A stretch of DNA of 64,000 bases from CG2-30-51-40 sp041753575 (GCA_041753575.1 JBGSUA010000120.1:1-64000); one strand, 5' to 3'; positions 43,098-52,152 are shown, counted from the first letter of the stretch. Program-made: numbers and translations. Notes: generated from the letters alone by a model not told the origin.

Positions 43098-46000
43098 CTA
43101 TATGCCGGCTTCCGCGGAGATGACAGGGGCGAAGATCTTCATAGACATCCTCTGGAACGTCTCGTCAAGGGGACTGTCTGTACCGAAACACAGCCTTACG
43201 TAGGGATCATCCTTTTCGCTCGACTTGGCGTAGTCATTTCCCCACGCCGCCACGGCCCTGGAGAGCGCCTTTTCGGGAGGAACTCCCCTTGAAGAAACAT
43301 CAAGCGCATATCGCCATGAGGCCTCGGGAAAAAACTTCAGAGGCATCTTTACTCCTTCCTTATATATATCCATCAACTCCCAGAGCAGATCCCGGGCCAT
43401 CTCAGGGGCCTTGATCTCAATGAGCTCAGGTTTTTTGCCCCATCCCGCCAGAACTCCCGCAAGCGGCCTGTTTTCAGGATCAGCGCAGCAAAGAAAAAGA
43501 AGCTCTATCCAAATCCTGATTCTATCTTTACCCCCGATGGCCGCATTCCGGCATCTGATAAGTCTTGCTCCGTAAACGCCCTTTACCGTACCGGATAGAA
43601 TTATGTCTGAAACCTTCAGATCAAGGGTTAAAGACATCTTCTTTTCCTGCTTGATAAGATCTTCAACGGAATCGGCCAGGTCTTGCGATCTCCCTGCGAT
43701 CGCATAATAGTCGAGCCTTCCCATGTTGCCGTCAGGAAGCTCACCGGCCGCCTTCTTGATGGGATACACATACTCAAGTTCTTTACGATCCATCCTTTTT
43801 TCAAGCAACTCCTGAGCTATTCTGTATCTTTCAAGCCCGGTCAGTTCAAAGAGCTCCTCATCTTCAAGCGCCGCCTCAACCCCTTCGAGATGTATCCCGA
43901 GTCTCCTTTTAAGCATAAACTTAGAAGGGTTAGCAAAAAAGGAACAGAAGGATTGGATACCGACTGAGCCTAAGGTTTCCTCCTGATATGGAAGAGGACT
44001 TGAGATGAAAGGGGCTTCACCGGCGGATTGATTGCACAGGGCCCTGGCCGCGTCGAAATTGGCCTTTGAATAACTGAAAAGACGCCCCCCTTCAAAATAG
44101 GCCGGGCTGAAGGCCTGCAGCCTGTGATGAGTCACCGCTTGATCCAGGATTCCCCCCCCTCCATCCGGCGCAAAGGATCTCTCCAGATAATCCATAAGAT
44201 CACTCACCAGGACAGATGGTGGAATTGTGCTGTTGTCCTTTATGTCCTGCCCCACATAGGTGATGCAGAGGGTATCCCTTGCTGAAAGCAGCGCCTCCAG
44301 AAACAGGTATCTGTCGTCTTTTCGCCGCGAACGGTCGCATCTCTTCGGGCTTGAGGCAATAAGATCAAAATCCGCCGTGGAGGAACGCCCCGGAAAACTT
44401 TCGCTGTTAAGACCGGCAAGGCATATTATCCGTCTGGGGATGCTTCGCATAGGCACCATGGCGCAGAAGGTCATGCCGCTGTCGAGAAATCCCCTTCCGA
44501 GACCTTCCCCCTCAAGGAGATATCCGAGATGCTCCTTTACAACCGAAAGTTCCAGTGGGTCTTGAAAGCCTGAGTCCTCCTCCAGTGATGAAAGGCCGGA
44601 GATACCTTCTTGCAGCTTTCTGAGGGACTCTCCGCCTCCATCCTCGAAAAATACCTCCAGGACCCCGGTCAGAATCGCGGACCACTCCCCGGGAGTGTGG
44701 GAAGCCCCGAAATCCTTTTCAAGGAAGCGCAGTTTTTCAACGAAATACATGAGATTGCCAAGGATCTCAGAATCCTTTCCCTCAATGTGATCATAAGGGA
44801 CGACACCCTTGAAGATCCTCTCGTTGAAGCCCGGCATCGCAAAACCCAGAAGAAGTCTGTCCAGCCCTGCCTCCCATGTATTCTCCCGCCTGCGAGGCAG
44901 GCCCATGGCCTCTTTTCCAGCCCCGTCCAGGCCCCATCTTATACCGGAACCCCTGACCAGGTCCTCTATGATCTGGAGTCCTTTCTCATCCCATTGGAAT
45001 TTACGGGCTACCATCGGAGACCTAATTATCTCCATTACCCTCGACACCCCGAAACGTTCCGCCGGAAGGTCCAGTATCATCATAAAGGTATCCAGCGCCA
45101 ACTGATCATCGGCGGAACTTCTGTCCGCGACCCTGTAGGGTATCTTCCTCGGGTCTCCTTCAGGCAGATCAAACACGGCATGAATAAATGGCGCGCATGT
45201 CTCAATATCCTGCGTCATTACGAGAACGTCTCCGGGCATAAGCCCCGGGTCTTTTTCAAACATATCAATCAGGATATCCTGCAAGACCTCCATCTCACGC
45301 ATAGGACTGTGACAGGAATGGATCTGTATGGAAAGATCGCTTCCGGGAACCTTTCTCTTTCCCGACATTGCTTCCCCGGCCTCCTCCAGATTCAAGATAT
45401 CCGATTGCAGGCGGCAGAGCATGCTTTCGCCCGCCGGTTCCTCAAATACCTCGTTTTCTTCCAGGGATGGAAGCTCCATCAGTGCGTCAATAAACTCTCT
45501 TCCCGCTGCGCCCGTTGACGCCAGGACGCTGTTTCCCTCACCAATGTGAAGATCGGCCCTGCCGTCTCCCTTTAGAGAGGCCCTGCTCACAATTTCGGCA
45601 GCCTCTCTGCGCGATACAATATCTCCCCAATATTCGCGGCATGGAGCCATGAGGAAGAGGTTTAACCGAGTCTTGGCGGAAGCGGCATATAGTATATTAA
45701 GATAAACGGGCGGCAGGGTGCTGATGCCGAAAACGGATATCCTTTCAGGAAAATTGCATGGACGATTATCTGTCATGGCATCAATAAAGTCCTTACCCAA
45801 AGAGGCCATGTGAGGCTTACCCCCAATGTCTCTAACCAGTTCCCGCCATAAAACGGCCTGCCATTGGCTGTCTTTTCCCTGATCCCAGGAAAGAACCATC
45901 TCAGGCCTGAAAACCAGATACTGGTCGAATACCGAGCTGATCCTCCGGGAAAGCTGATAGAGGCGCAGAGATGCGCATTCCCCGTGAAGATATTTTCGCA

Positions 46001-46352
46001 GTGACTCGAAGGCGGGGGCGTCAAGGAAACCCGGCAGGATCTTCATTATTCTCCAGGTCATCAGTCCCGGCTCATAGGGGCCTTCCCTTGAGACGTCAGG
46101 TATGGCCGCCTCAACCAGGGCGCTGACAACGCCCCTGGGAAATGGAAACCGGAAGTTGGCGAAGATCCCGGCGCGGTTTGCCAGTTCCAAGGCAAGCCAC
46201 TTCTCCATACCCCGGCTCTGAACAACAATGATCTCATGATCAAAAGGCGAGGAAAGGGGCGCCCTCAGCTCATCGGCGAGCGCGTCTGCAAGCCTTTCCA
46301 TTCTGTTGCTCATGAAAACCCTGAATCCCGGCACAATAACCTCCTCAGGCAT
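43098..46352 (-). CDS. recC: Exodeoxyribonuclease V gamma subunit RecC
   Basis: The 1084-residue protein has the RecC N-terminus (VFMSNRMERLADALADEL, then VVQSRGMEKWLALELANR), GISTLPPVYLNIL, and the inactive helicase-like regions with GDVLVMTQDIE. RecC recognises Chi and splits the duplex for RecB and RecD. An in-frame TTG lies six codons upstream at 46370; the ATG at 46352 is preferred although no strong ribosome binding site is seen. It starts the leftward recCBD operon and is divergent from the DUF2914 gene. Confidence 0.93.
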   Translation of the reverse strand: MPEEVIVPGFRVFMSNRMERLADALADELRAPLSSPFDHEIIVVQSRGMEKWLALELANRAGIFANFRFPFPRGVVSALVEAAIPDVSREGPYEPGLMTWRIMKILPGFLDAPAFESLRKYLHGECASLRLYQLSRRISSVFDQYLVFRPEMVLSWDQGKDSQWQAVLWRELVRDIGGKPHMASLGKDFIDAMTDNRPCNFPERISVFGISTLPPVYLNILYAASAKTRLNLFLMAPCREYWGDIVSRREAAEIVSRASLKGDGRADLHIGEGNSVLASTGAAGREFIDALMELPSLEENEVFEEPAGESMLCRLQSDILNLEEAGEAMSGKRKVPGSDLSIQIHSCHSPMREMEVLQDILIDMFEKDPGLMPGDVLVMTQDIETCAPFIHAVFDLPEGDPRKIPYRVADRSSADDQLALDTFMMILDLPAERFGVSRVMEIIRSPMVARKFQWDEKGLQIIEDLVRGSGIRWGLDGAGKEAMGLPRRRENTWEAGLDRLLLGFAMPGFNERIFKGVVPYDHIEGKDSEILGNLMYFVEKLRFLEKDFGASHTPGEWSAILTGVLEVFFEDGGGESLRKLQEGISGLSSLEEDSGFQDPLELSVVKEHLGYLLEGEGLGRGFLDSGMTFCAMVPMRSIPRRIICLAGLNSESFPGRSSTADFDLIASSPKRCDRSRRKDDRYLFLEALLSARDTLCITYVGQDIKDNSTIPPSVLVSDLMDYLERSFAPDGGGGILDQAVTHHRLQAFSPAYFEGGRLFSYSKANFDAARALCNQSAGEAPFISSPLPYQEETLGSVGIQSFCSFFANPSKFMLKRRLGIHLEGVEAALEDEELFELTGLERYRIAQELLEKRMDRKELEYVYPIKKAAGELPDGNMGRLDYYAIAGRSQDLADSVEDLIKQEKKMSLTLDLKVSDIILSGTVKGVYGARLIRCRNAAIGGKDRIRIWIELLFLCCADPENRPLAGVLAGWGKKPELIEIKAPEMARDLLWELMDIYKEGVKMPLKFFPEASWRYALDVSSRGVPPEKALSRAVAAWGNDYAKSSEKDDPYVRLCFGTDSPLDETFQRMSMKIFAPVISAEAGI

Positions 46353-46481
46353 CTTTATTGCATTTTCCAAAAACGATCAGTAAGCAGCAAGAAAAAACTT
46401 CTTCTCTTCCAAGAGATAATTTTATAATGTTATAATTGATAATATCATTCAACTAAAGTTATTCGTTGCAGGCCAACTATT

Positions 46482-46910
46482 ATGTTTCATTGGATAATCG
46501 GCTTCCTCTTTATCGTCGCTAGCGCTTTATCTTCAATAACGAACTTTGCTCCGGAGTCTCTGGAGGCAGCCGAAGGGACAGGACGGGAACTCACCCTTTC
46601 TGAAGCCGCCATGGGAGAGGGCATAAGAGAAGGGGCGCTCCAGAACCAGGCGATAGCCTTTTCCGTAAGCCTTGGCCGTGTGATCTGCTACAGCGCCTTT
46701 GATCCGGTTCCACAGAGGACATTCATATATCACAACTGGTATTACAGAGACAGACTAAGCACCAAGACAAGGCTTGTGCTGATGCCTCCCCGCTGGAACA
46801 CTTACAGTTACATCCAGCTCAGGGAGGCTGACAAGGGGCCTTGGCGCGTGGAGATCACAACCGAAGACGGGAGACTCCTGAGGGTCTTGCGCTTCAGCAT
46901 AACTGACTGA
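46482..46910 (+). CDS. DUF2914-like exported protein
   Basis: The 142-residue protein has an N-terminal hydrophobic signal or anchor (about residues 1-18). The rest matches the DUF2914 pattern, with YHNWYYRDRLSTKTRLVL and ending in GPWRVEITTEDGRLLRVLRF. The biochemical role of DUF2914 is not known. It stops three bases before the diadenylate cyclase fusion starts, so the two are probably translated from the same message. It might be a periplasmic partner of the YbbR-like domains encoded next. The upstream divergent gap to recC is AT-rich with several TATAAT-like words. Confidence 0.72.
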   Translation: MFHWIIGFLFIVASALSSITNFAPESLEAAEGTGRELTLSEAAMGEGIREGALQNQAIAFSVSLGRVICYSAFDPVPQRTFIYHNWYYRDRLSTKTRLVLMPPRWNTYSYIQLREADKGPWRVEITTEDGRLLRVLRFSITD

Positions 46911-46913
46911 GAT

Positions 46914-48362
46914 ATGATAGCTTCATTAGCAAGTTTTTTTTCCGCCATGCGGTGGCAGGATGTAATAGATATCCTGATAAACAGCTATATCCTTTTCAGG
47001 TTTTACGTACTCTTCCGCGGGACAAATGTCCTGAGGGTTCTTGTAGCCATAGGCTTTCTCTGGTTTTTTCAAAGAATCTCAACATCTCTGGGCCTGGTAG
47101 TGACGAGTTGGGCCATTCAAGGCATAACAGCCTTTGCCGCATTGATTATCATAGTTGTGTTCCGTAACGAGATACGCTCCGTGCTCCAGGCCAAGAATCT
47201 CAAGAATATAGTCTGGGGACTGCCGATTACTTCCGTCAGCGCGCCGGTGTCAATCATTTCCGACAGCGCCTTTGATCTTGCCAGATCCCATACGGGTGGG
47301 CTGCTGGTGTTCCCAGGCAAGGAAGACCTGGGCGAGATGGTCCACAGCGGTATCCAATGGAACGGCAAGGTGAGCAAAGAAATGCTCATGAGCATATTCT
47401 GGAGAGACAATCCCGTCCACGACGGAGCAGCCATTATCTCAGGTGACAGGGTCTCGGAGGTCGGTGCCATACTTCCTCTTTCTCACAGAAACGACCTTCC
47501 CTCTTATTACGGAACCCGGCACAGGGCTGCGGCAGGTCTGGCAGAAGCCACAGATGCCCTTGTTATAGTGGTTTCGGAAGAAAGGGGAAATGTAGCCCTT
47601 GCAAAAGGACAGCGCATAACGGTTGTAAAGAACAGGGAAGAGCTTTCCGAGGAACTTGAGAATCATCTGGGCATCGTGTCAAGACAGAATGCCTTCCTAA
47701 GAAGGAGAATCTTCGAATTGGGAACCGCGGCAGCGGTATCACTTCTTTTCATAGGAGGAGTGTGGTTCAGCTTTACCAGGGGTCTTGACACACTTGTGAG
47801 CCTGGATATACCTGTGGAATACATGAACAGGGATCAGAATCTTGAGATAATTGACACAACAATTAATGCAGTAAGGCTGAACCTGAGCGGCTCAGGCACA
47901 CTCATCAAGTCAATAAAGCCTGATCAGGTGCGGGTGCGAATAGATCTTGGAAAGGCGGTAATCGGCCACAATACCTTTTCGATCACGCAGGAAAATATCT
48001 CTCTGCCTCCGGGAGTGCTTCTTAAGAAGGTTGATCCCCCCAATCTGGATGTAACCATGGATAGCCCGGTCAAGAAGGAATTGCCGGTGCAGGTTGATTG
48101 GGTCGGAAAGATGCCTGAAAACCTTCTGCTCGTAAATGCCCGTCTTGATCCTGAGAGAATTCAGATAGTGGGTGGAAGCAAACTGCTTGAAAACATTGTG
48201 ACGATTTACACTGAGAAGGTTTCCCTTGAAAATGTGACTAAGTCTGGAAAGATAACAGTAAAGCCGGTACTGAACCCTGCCTCAATCATGATAGCCCAGG
48301 GATCAAAGGAAAGGATAACAGTGGAGCTGGAGGTGAGGAGTCTTGTCCCAAACGTGAAGTAA
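46914..48362 (+). CDS. CdaA-type diadenylate cyclase fused to YbbR (CdaR-like) domains
   Basis: The 482-residue protein opens with three membrane helices (about 17-36, 38-53, 66-84) as in CdaA. The DisA_N cyclase domain follows (about 100-240), with the catalytic DGA at 170-172 and RHR at 202-204, both intact. A fourth membrane helix (about 268-287) leads to YbbR-type repeats (about 290-480; SVVRLxLSGSG-like and PVQVDWVGKMPE). In Firmicutes CdaA and its regulator CdaR are separate proteins. Here cyclase and regulator are one chain, so c-di-AMP would be made in the cytoplasm while the YbbR part senses the periplasm. No glmM gene is adjacent. Confidence 0.88.
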   Translation: MIASLASFFSAMRWQDVIDILINSYILFRFYVLFRGTNVLRVLVAIGFLWFFQRISTSLGLVVTSWAIQGITAFAALIIIVVFRNEIRSVLQAKNLKNIVWGLPITSVSAPVSIISDSAFDLARSHTGGLLVFPGKEDLGEMVHSGIQWNGKVSKEMLMSIFWRDNPVHDGAAIISGDRVSEVGAILPLSHRNDLPSYYGTRHRAAAGLAEATDALVIVVSEERGNVALAKGQRITVVKNREELSEELENHLGIVSRQNAFLRRRIFELGTAAAVSLLFIGGVWFSFTRGLDTLVSLDIPVEYMNRDQNLEIIDTTINAVRLNLSGSGTLIKSIKPDQVRVRIDLGKAVIGHNTFSITQENISLPPGVLLKKVDPPNLDVTMDSPVKKELPVQVDWVGKMPENLLLVNARLDPERIQIVGGSKLLENIVTIYTEKVSLENVTKSGKITVKPVLNPASIMIAQGSKERITVELEVRSLVPNVK

Positions 48363-48384
48363 CGGCTCGGTTTATTAGTGCCTT

Positions 48385-49383
48385 TTAACGAATATCAGCT
48401 ATTATTGACTCAACTATGGACTTCATATCAAGCCCCGCCTCTCCTGCCGCAGCCATGAAGCCCGCGTCCGGAGAAAGACAGGGATTGGTGTTTATCTCAA
48501 GGATCCATGGTTTCATATCGCCGTCCACCCTGAAGTCAACCCTGGCATAACCGCGCAATCCGAATATCCGCCAGCATCTTATGGCCATTGACCTGAGCCT
48601 CTTGATCAGGGGTCCGTCATCAGGGGAAAAACGAAAGGATCTGGGGGTATTTGAATATTCAAACGATCCCGCGTCCCACTTAGCGCGGTAACCCACCACC
48701 CTTGGCTTTGTGTCAGGGTAATTTCTGAAGATGATCTCTGCCGGAGGAAGAACCCTCGGGCCTGAGGCTGACGCGATGATGGAGAGATTAAATTCCCTTC
48801 CCTCTATAAATTTTTCTGCGAAACCATCGCCACCGAGGGCGTCTTTGCGAGACTTGAGTTCAACTGCCACAGCATAGGGATCAATCCCTTCCACTATGGA
48901 GTCCTCATCAAGTCCCACGGACGCGTGCTCCCACACTGACTTGAGAATTAAACGGCATCTATTCTCAGGCCGAATCCCCTGTTCAAGGTCATCCAGTGTA
49001 AACCACTCAGGGGTTGCGATCCGGTTCCAGCGAAGTATCCTTTTTGCCAGGATCTTGTTTGACGTCAAATAAACGGCATCCGCGGGACATCCCGTATAAG
49101 GCACTCCCATGGACTCCAAAACAAGGGGGGCAAAAGAGATAAACCTCCCTCTTGAATTTATGGATTCAACCAGATTAAAAACAAGAGAAGGCTTCTTGCC
49201 GGAAACGACCTCGAAGAGCCTTTCTATGTCCGCACTGACGGACATCTCCTCACAGAGATATCCGAGGCTCTTGAGACCCTCTTTAACCGCCTTTGCCTGC
49301 CGAAGCGTATCTCCCTGGTCAGCGGACAAGGCCTCCCCGGCCGCAGCATCATAAAGGATTATTACCTTTTTACGGGAAATCAC
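48385..49383 (-). CDS. D-Ala-D-Ala ligase-like ATP-grasp enzyme (second of a pair)
   Basis: The 332-residue protein has a Ddl-type N-domain (SLVFNLVESINSRGRF, LESMGVPYTGCPADAVYLTSNK in part) and an ATP-grasp domain ending with WILEINTNPCLSP, whose Glu and Asn bind magnesium. An open frame begins at 49467, but a GTG at 49383 overlaps the stop of the preceding gene (GTGA) and yields the normal start VISRKKVIILYD. It should join a carboxylate to an amine using ATP. Its partner gene encodes a different ATP-grasp protein and the operon starts with a KamA-like enzyme, so a beta-amino acid may be one substrate. Confidence 0.8.
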   Translation of the reverse strand: MISRKKVIILYDAAAGEALSADQGDTLRQAKAVKEGLKSLGYLCEEMSVSADIERLFEVVSGKKPSLVFNLVESINSRGRFISFAPLVLESMGVPYTGCPADAVYLTSNKILAKRILRWNRIATPEWFTLDDLEQGIRPENRCRLILKSVWEHASVGLDEDSIVEGIDPYAVAVELKSRKDALGGDGFAEKFIEGREFNLSIIASASGPRVLPPAEIIFRNYPDTKPRVVGYRAKWDAGSFEYSNTPRSFRFSPDDGPLIKRLRSMAIRCWRIFGLRGYARVDFRVDGDMKPWILEINTNPCLSPDAGFMAAAGEAGLDMKSIVESIIADIR

Positions 49384-50366
49384 CTTGCTTGTGAATCCAG
49401 TCTGCTTTTCGCCGAACTCATTATTTGAGATATGAGTTCGAGATAGCCCATCCCTGCGAGCTTGCACAGGATGGGAAGATCGGAGTGCTCCGGATGAAGC
49501 CCTGCAAGCGGATTGACCTCCATGAAATTTGGAATGCCCTCTTCATCCGCCCGTAGATCAACGCGGCCTGCATCCCTGCATCCCAATCCTCTCCATGCCT
49601 CTAATGCCACCCGGCCTGCCTTTACACCCATTTCGTCGCCGGCCAGACAATAGGTTACAAGTTCTTCGCAATCTTCCTTATTTCGGTAGGAATAGACCTC
49701 AGCATCAGCATTTTCCTTGAGGATTACCTCCATAACGGCTACAACCCTTGCATCTTTGCCCGTCCCGATTATTCCTGCTGTAAATTCCCGGCCGGGTAGA
49801 AACCTTTCAACAAGCACCGGCTGGTTGAACCCGGCAAGGAGCTCGGAGCATACGCTGGATAGTTCCTCTCGGTTTCCTATCCTGGACCGGGCTGTGATAC
49901 CTTTCCCTGTCCCCTCGGCCAGTGGTTTGGCGAACAAGGGGAAGGAGAGGCTGCATTTAGCAATATCATCGTGGTTCGTTATGACCGCAAAATCGGGGGT
50001 GGGGACACCTAGATCCCTCACCACCCGTTTTGTCATCTCCTTATGAAGCGTAAGAGAGAGCACAAGAGGATCCGAAAAGGTATAGGGTATTGCGTAGGCA
50101 TCAAGCAGGCAAGGGACCTGGGCTTCCCTGCCGTAACCTCGAAGTCCCTCCGCTATATTGAATACCATATCCCATTTTCGGCCTTGGGCCAACAGGCCTA
50201 TAAGCGCATAGATATTTCCTATGCGCTCCGTATGAAAGCCCAGATCCCTCAGAGCTCCCTCAAGGGCATCTACCGTATCGGCCCGGTCAAACTCCGCCGT
50301 ATCCACTTCGCTGAGCCCCATGGCCAGGTAGTCATCACGAAGGTCATAGGTAATACCTACATTCAT
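49380..50366 (-). CDS. D-Ala-D-Ala ligase-like ATP-grasp enzyme (first of a pair)
   Basis: The 328-residue protein starts MNVGITYDLRDDYLAMG, has DMVFNIAEGLRGYGREAQVP and the ATP-grasp loop LAEGTGKGIT, and ends the core with FMEVNPLAGLHPEHSDLP, which contains the magnesium-binding Glu-x-Asn. It resembles D-Ala-D-Ala ligases but departs from MurC-linked Ddl proteins, and no other cell-wall gene is nearby. It overlaps kamA by 23 bases upstream and the second ligase by 4 bases downstream, so all three are coupled. Peptide or isopeptide bond formation is predicted; substrates are unknown. Confidence 0.8.
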   Translation of the reverse strand: MNVGITYDLRDDYLAMGLSEVDTAEFDRADTVDALEGALRDLGFHTERIGNIYALIGLLAQGRKWDMVFNIAEGLRGYGREAQVPCLLDAYAIPYTFSDPLVLSLTLHKEMTKRVVRDLGVPTPDFAVITNHDDIAKCSLSFPLFAKPLAEGTGKGITARSRIGNREELSSVCSELLAGFNQPVLVERFLPGREFTAGIIGTGKDARVVAVMEVILKENADAEVYSYRNKEDCEELVTYCLAGDEMGVKAGRVALEAWRGLGCRDAGRVDLRADEEGIPNFMEVNPLAGLHPEHSDLPILCKLAGMGYLELISQIMSSAKSRLDSQAR

Positions 50367-51705
50367 GCTCCCCCCTTGAGACTATTCCCCTGGTTTGATC
50401 CGACATTACGGCCCCCACGTCAGGATAACGAAATGTCCTTCCCTGATAATTCCCAAGTATCAAATCATTGCCTTCTCTACCGAGGATGCTGTCAGGGATA
50501 AGGGGAATCTTTCCCCCTCCCCCGGGGGCGTCAATCACGTAAGTCGGCACGGCATATCCTGATGTATAACCCCTCAGTCCCCTTATTATTTCAAGCCCCT
50601 TTGACACAGGCGTCCTGAAGTGTGATGAGCCCACTATGGGATCGCACTGGTAGAGGTAGTAGGGCTTAACCCTTACTTTGAGAAGCCCATGTACAAGACG
50701 CTTCATGGTATCAACCCGGTCGTTTATACCGGACAAAAGCACCGTCTGGCTACCCAGCGGTATCCCTGCGTCTGCAAGCCTCTCGCACGCCTGCGATGTC
50801 TCAGGCGTTATCTCATCCGGATGGGTGAAGTGAATGCTCACCCATAGCGGATGATACCGCTTCAGCATCCTTACAAGCCCCGGGGTTATCCTCTGCGGAA
50901 GAACTACAGGGACCTTGGTCCCAATCCTCAGAAACTCCACGTGGCGGATCTTTCGGAGCCGCGACAATAGCCATTCCAGCCGCTCGTTGGAGAGGGTCAG
51001 GGGATCACCGCCTGAAATCAGTACGTCCCGCACCTGAGAATTAGATTCTATATAGGCAATCGCCCTTTCCCACTGAGCAGGATTTATGTTTGCGCTTTTC
51101 CCATCACCTACCATCCTCGACCTTGTGCAGTAACGGCAGTAGCTTGAGCAAAAGTCCGTCACAAGGAATAGCACCCTGTCCGGATACCTGTGAACAATTC
51201 CTGGTACCGGGCTGTCATGTTCCTCACCAAGGGGATCGGCTGATTCCCCTTCCGAAACGTCAAACTCGGCCCTGACAGGTATAACAGCGCGCCGCAGCGG
51301 TTGGAGCGGGTCGGTCCTGTCCAGAAGGCTGGCGTAATATGGAGTAGTAGCCATGGGAAGTTGCGCACCGAATTTGCCTATAGCCTCCTCCTCGTCCCTG
51401 CTGAGTTGCAACATGGTTGAAGCCATTGTTCGGCTTAATATGCGGCGACGCAATTGCCACTGCCAGTCATTCCAGTTGGCAAGGGTCGCTTCAGGGAAAA
51501 ACTTCTTCCTGAAGGCATTACTCCTTGCACTCACCCGGAAGACCGGGTGAAGGTCAACTTTTCTTATTGGGATAACATTTTTTTTCTTTGAGAGACATGA
51601 GCTCTGCCGCGGGCATACAAATTCTCCAGGCAAAGCATCACGTGACCAGGGTGTGCCTGTACTTGGGGGCTTGGTTTCTTCTGAGGCAAGCATATCGGTT
51701 TCCAT
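50344..51705 (-). CDS. kamA: KamA-family radical SAM enzyme, lysine 2,3-aminomutase-like
   Basis: The 453-residue protein has the radical SAM motif Cys186-x3-Cys190-x2-Cys193 (CSSYCRYC). The PLP lysine is Lys399 in DAPGGGGK. Two Asp that bind the lysine side-chain amino group in characterised lysine 2,3-aminomutase appear kept, in LYQCDP (355) and VIDAPGG (392); glutamate 2,3-aminomutase differs at those positions. L-lysine to beta-lysine conversion is therefore likely. The usual partner acetyltransferase AblB is absent; instead two ATP-grasp genes follow with overlaps. AGGAGG lies farther than usual from the ATG (13 bases), so the start may be slightly different. Confidence 0.88.
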   Translation of the reverse strand: METDMLASEETKPPSTGTPWSRDALPGEFVCPRQSSCLSKKKNVIPIRKVDLHPVFRVSARSNAFRKKFFPEATLANWNDWQWQLRRRILSRTMASTMLQLSRDEEEAIGKFGAQLPMATTPYYASLLDRTDPLQPLRRAVIPVRAEFDVSEGESADPLGEEHDSPVPGIVHRYPDRVLFLVTDFCSSYCRYCTRSRMVGDGKSANINPAQWERAIAYIESNSQVRDVLISGGDPLTLSNERLEWLLSRLRKIRHVEFLRIGTKVPVVLPQRITPGLVRMLKRYHPLWVSIHFTHPDEITPETSQACERLADAGIPLGSQTVLLSGINDRVDTMKRLVHGLLKVRVKPYYLYQCDPIVGSSHFRTPVSKGLEIIRGLRGYTSGYAVPTYVIDAPGGGGKIPLIPDSILGREGNDLILGNYQGRTFRYPDVGAVMSDQTRGIVSRGEHECRYYL

Positions 51706-51871
51706 TGTCGGCTCTATTCCTCCTTCATTTTTTATGGGTTAATATTAAAACTTCTGATCGGCTCACAACCCGCCGACCGGGCACCAAGGGAAAACTTATT
51801 AACACTTTCTCTTCAATCAAGAAACAATAATTTTTTCTAATCATGCAATATACCATGGAGCGAAAGGCGGC

Positions 51872-52132
51872 TCATCCGTCCCTCACCACATATTCCTCTA
51901 TAGCTATGGCCCTGCCGCTTTCTGTCTCTCTGACAAAGCCGCTAACCTCCACATGCCTGCGCATAAGCGGATAAAGCTCCGAACCCTTTTTGTCGGCTCT
52001 TATCAGATACTCCTCCTCCTCTGTCGTGGAGATGGCAATCCTCACAGGTCTGCCCTTTTTGTCCCATTTGACCGGCACTATTATGCCTGTGAGTCTTATG
52101 GCGGAGTCCTTTTTCTTCCTTGTTCCAGGCAT
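51872..52132 (-). CDS. Small conserved-looking protein of unknown function
   Basis: This 86-residue protein is not recognised. It is basic at the N-terminus (GTRKKKDSAIRL), then alternates short hydrophobic strands: GIIVPVKWDKKGRPVRIAIST, EEYLIRADKKGSEL (in part), HVEVSGFVRETESGRAIAIEEYVV. The pattern suggests a small beta-barrel, perhaps OB-like, but there is no motif to prove it. A purine-rich AAGGTAAGG site precedes the ATG and codon use resembles the neighbours, so it is probably a real gene. It lies alone between kamA and the divergent EndoQ-UvrD gene. Confidence 0.65.
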   Translation of the reverse strand: MPGTRKKKDSAIRLTGIIVPVKWDKKGRPVRIAISTTEEEEYLIRADKKGSELYPLMRRHVEVSGFVRETESGRAIAIEEYVVRDG

Positions 52133-52152
52133 GTCGCCTTACCTTTCAATAC

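Noticed and set aside
44610..45518. A 302-codon rightward open frame opposite recC
   Set aside because: RecC is clearly coding on the other strand; the frame has no known motif.
46390..46420. TCTCTT-CC-AAGAGA hairpin considered as a terminator
   Set aside because: The T run is weak and interrupted, and it lies between divergent gene starts where no terminator is needed.
48385..50366. The ATP-grasp pair as ordinary D-alanine-D-alanine ligases for peptidoglycan
   Set aside because: Two different copies overlapping each other and a KamA gene, without any mur, fts or ddl-linked gene, argue for another role, though this is not proved.
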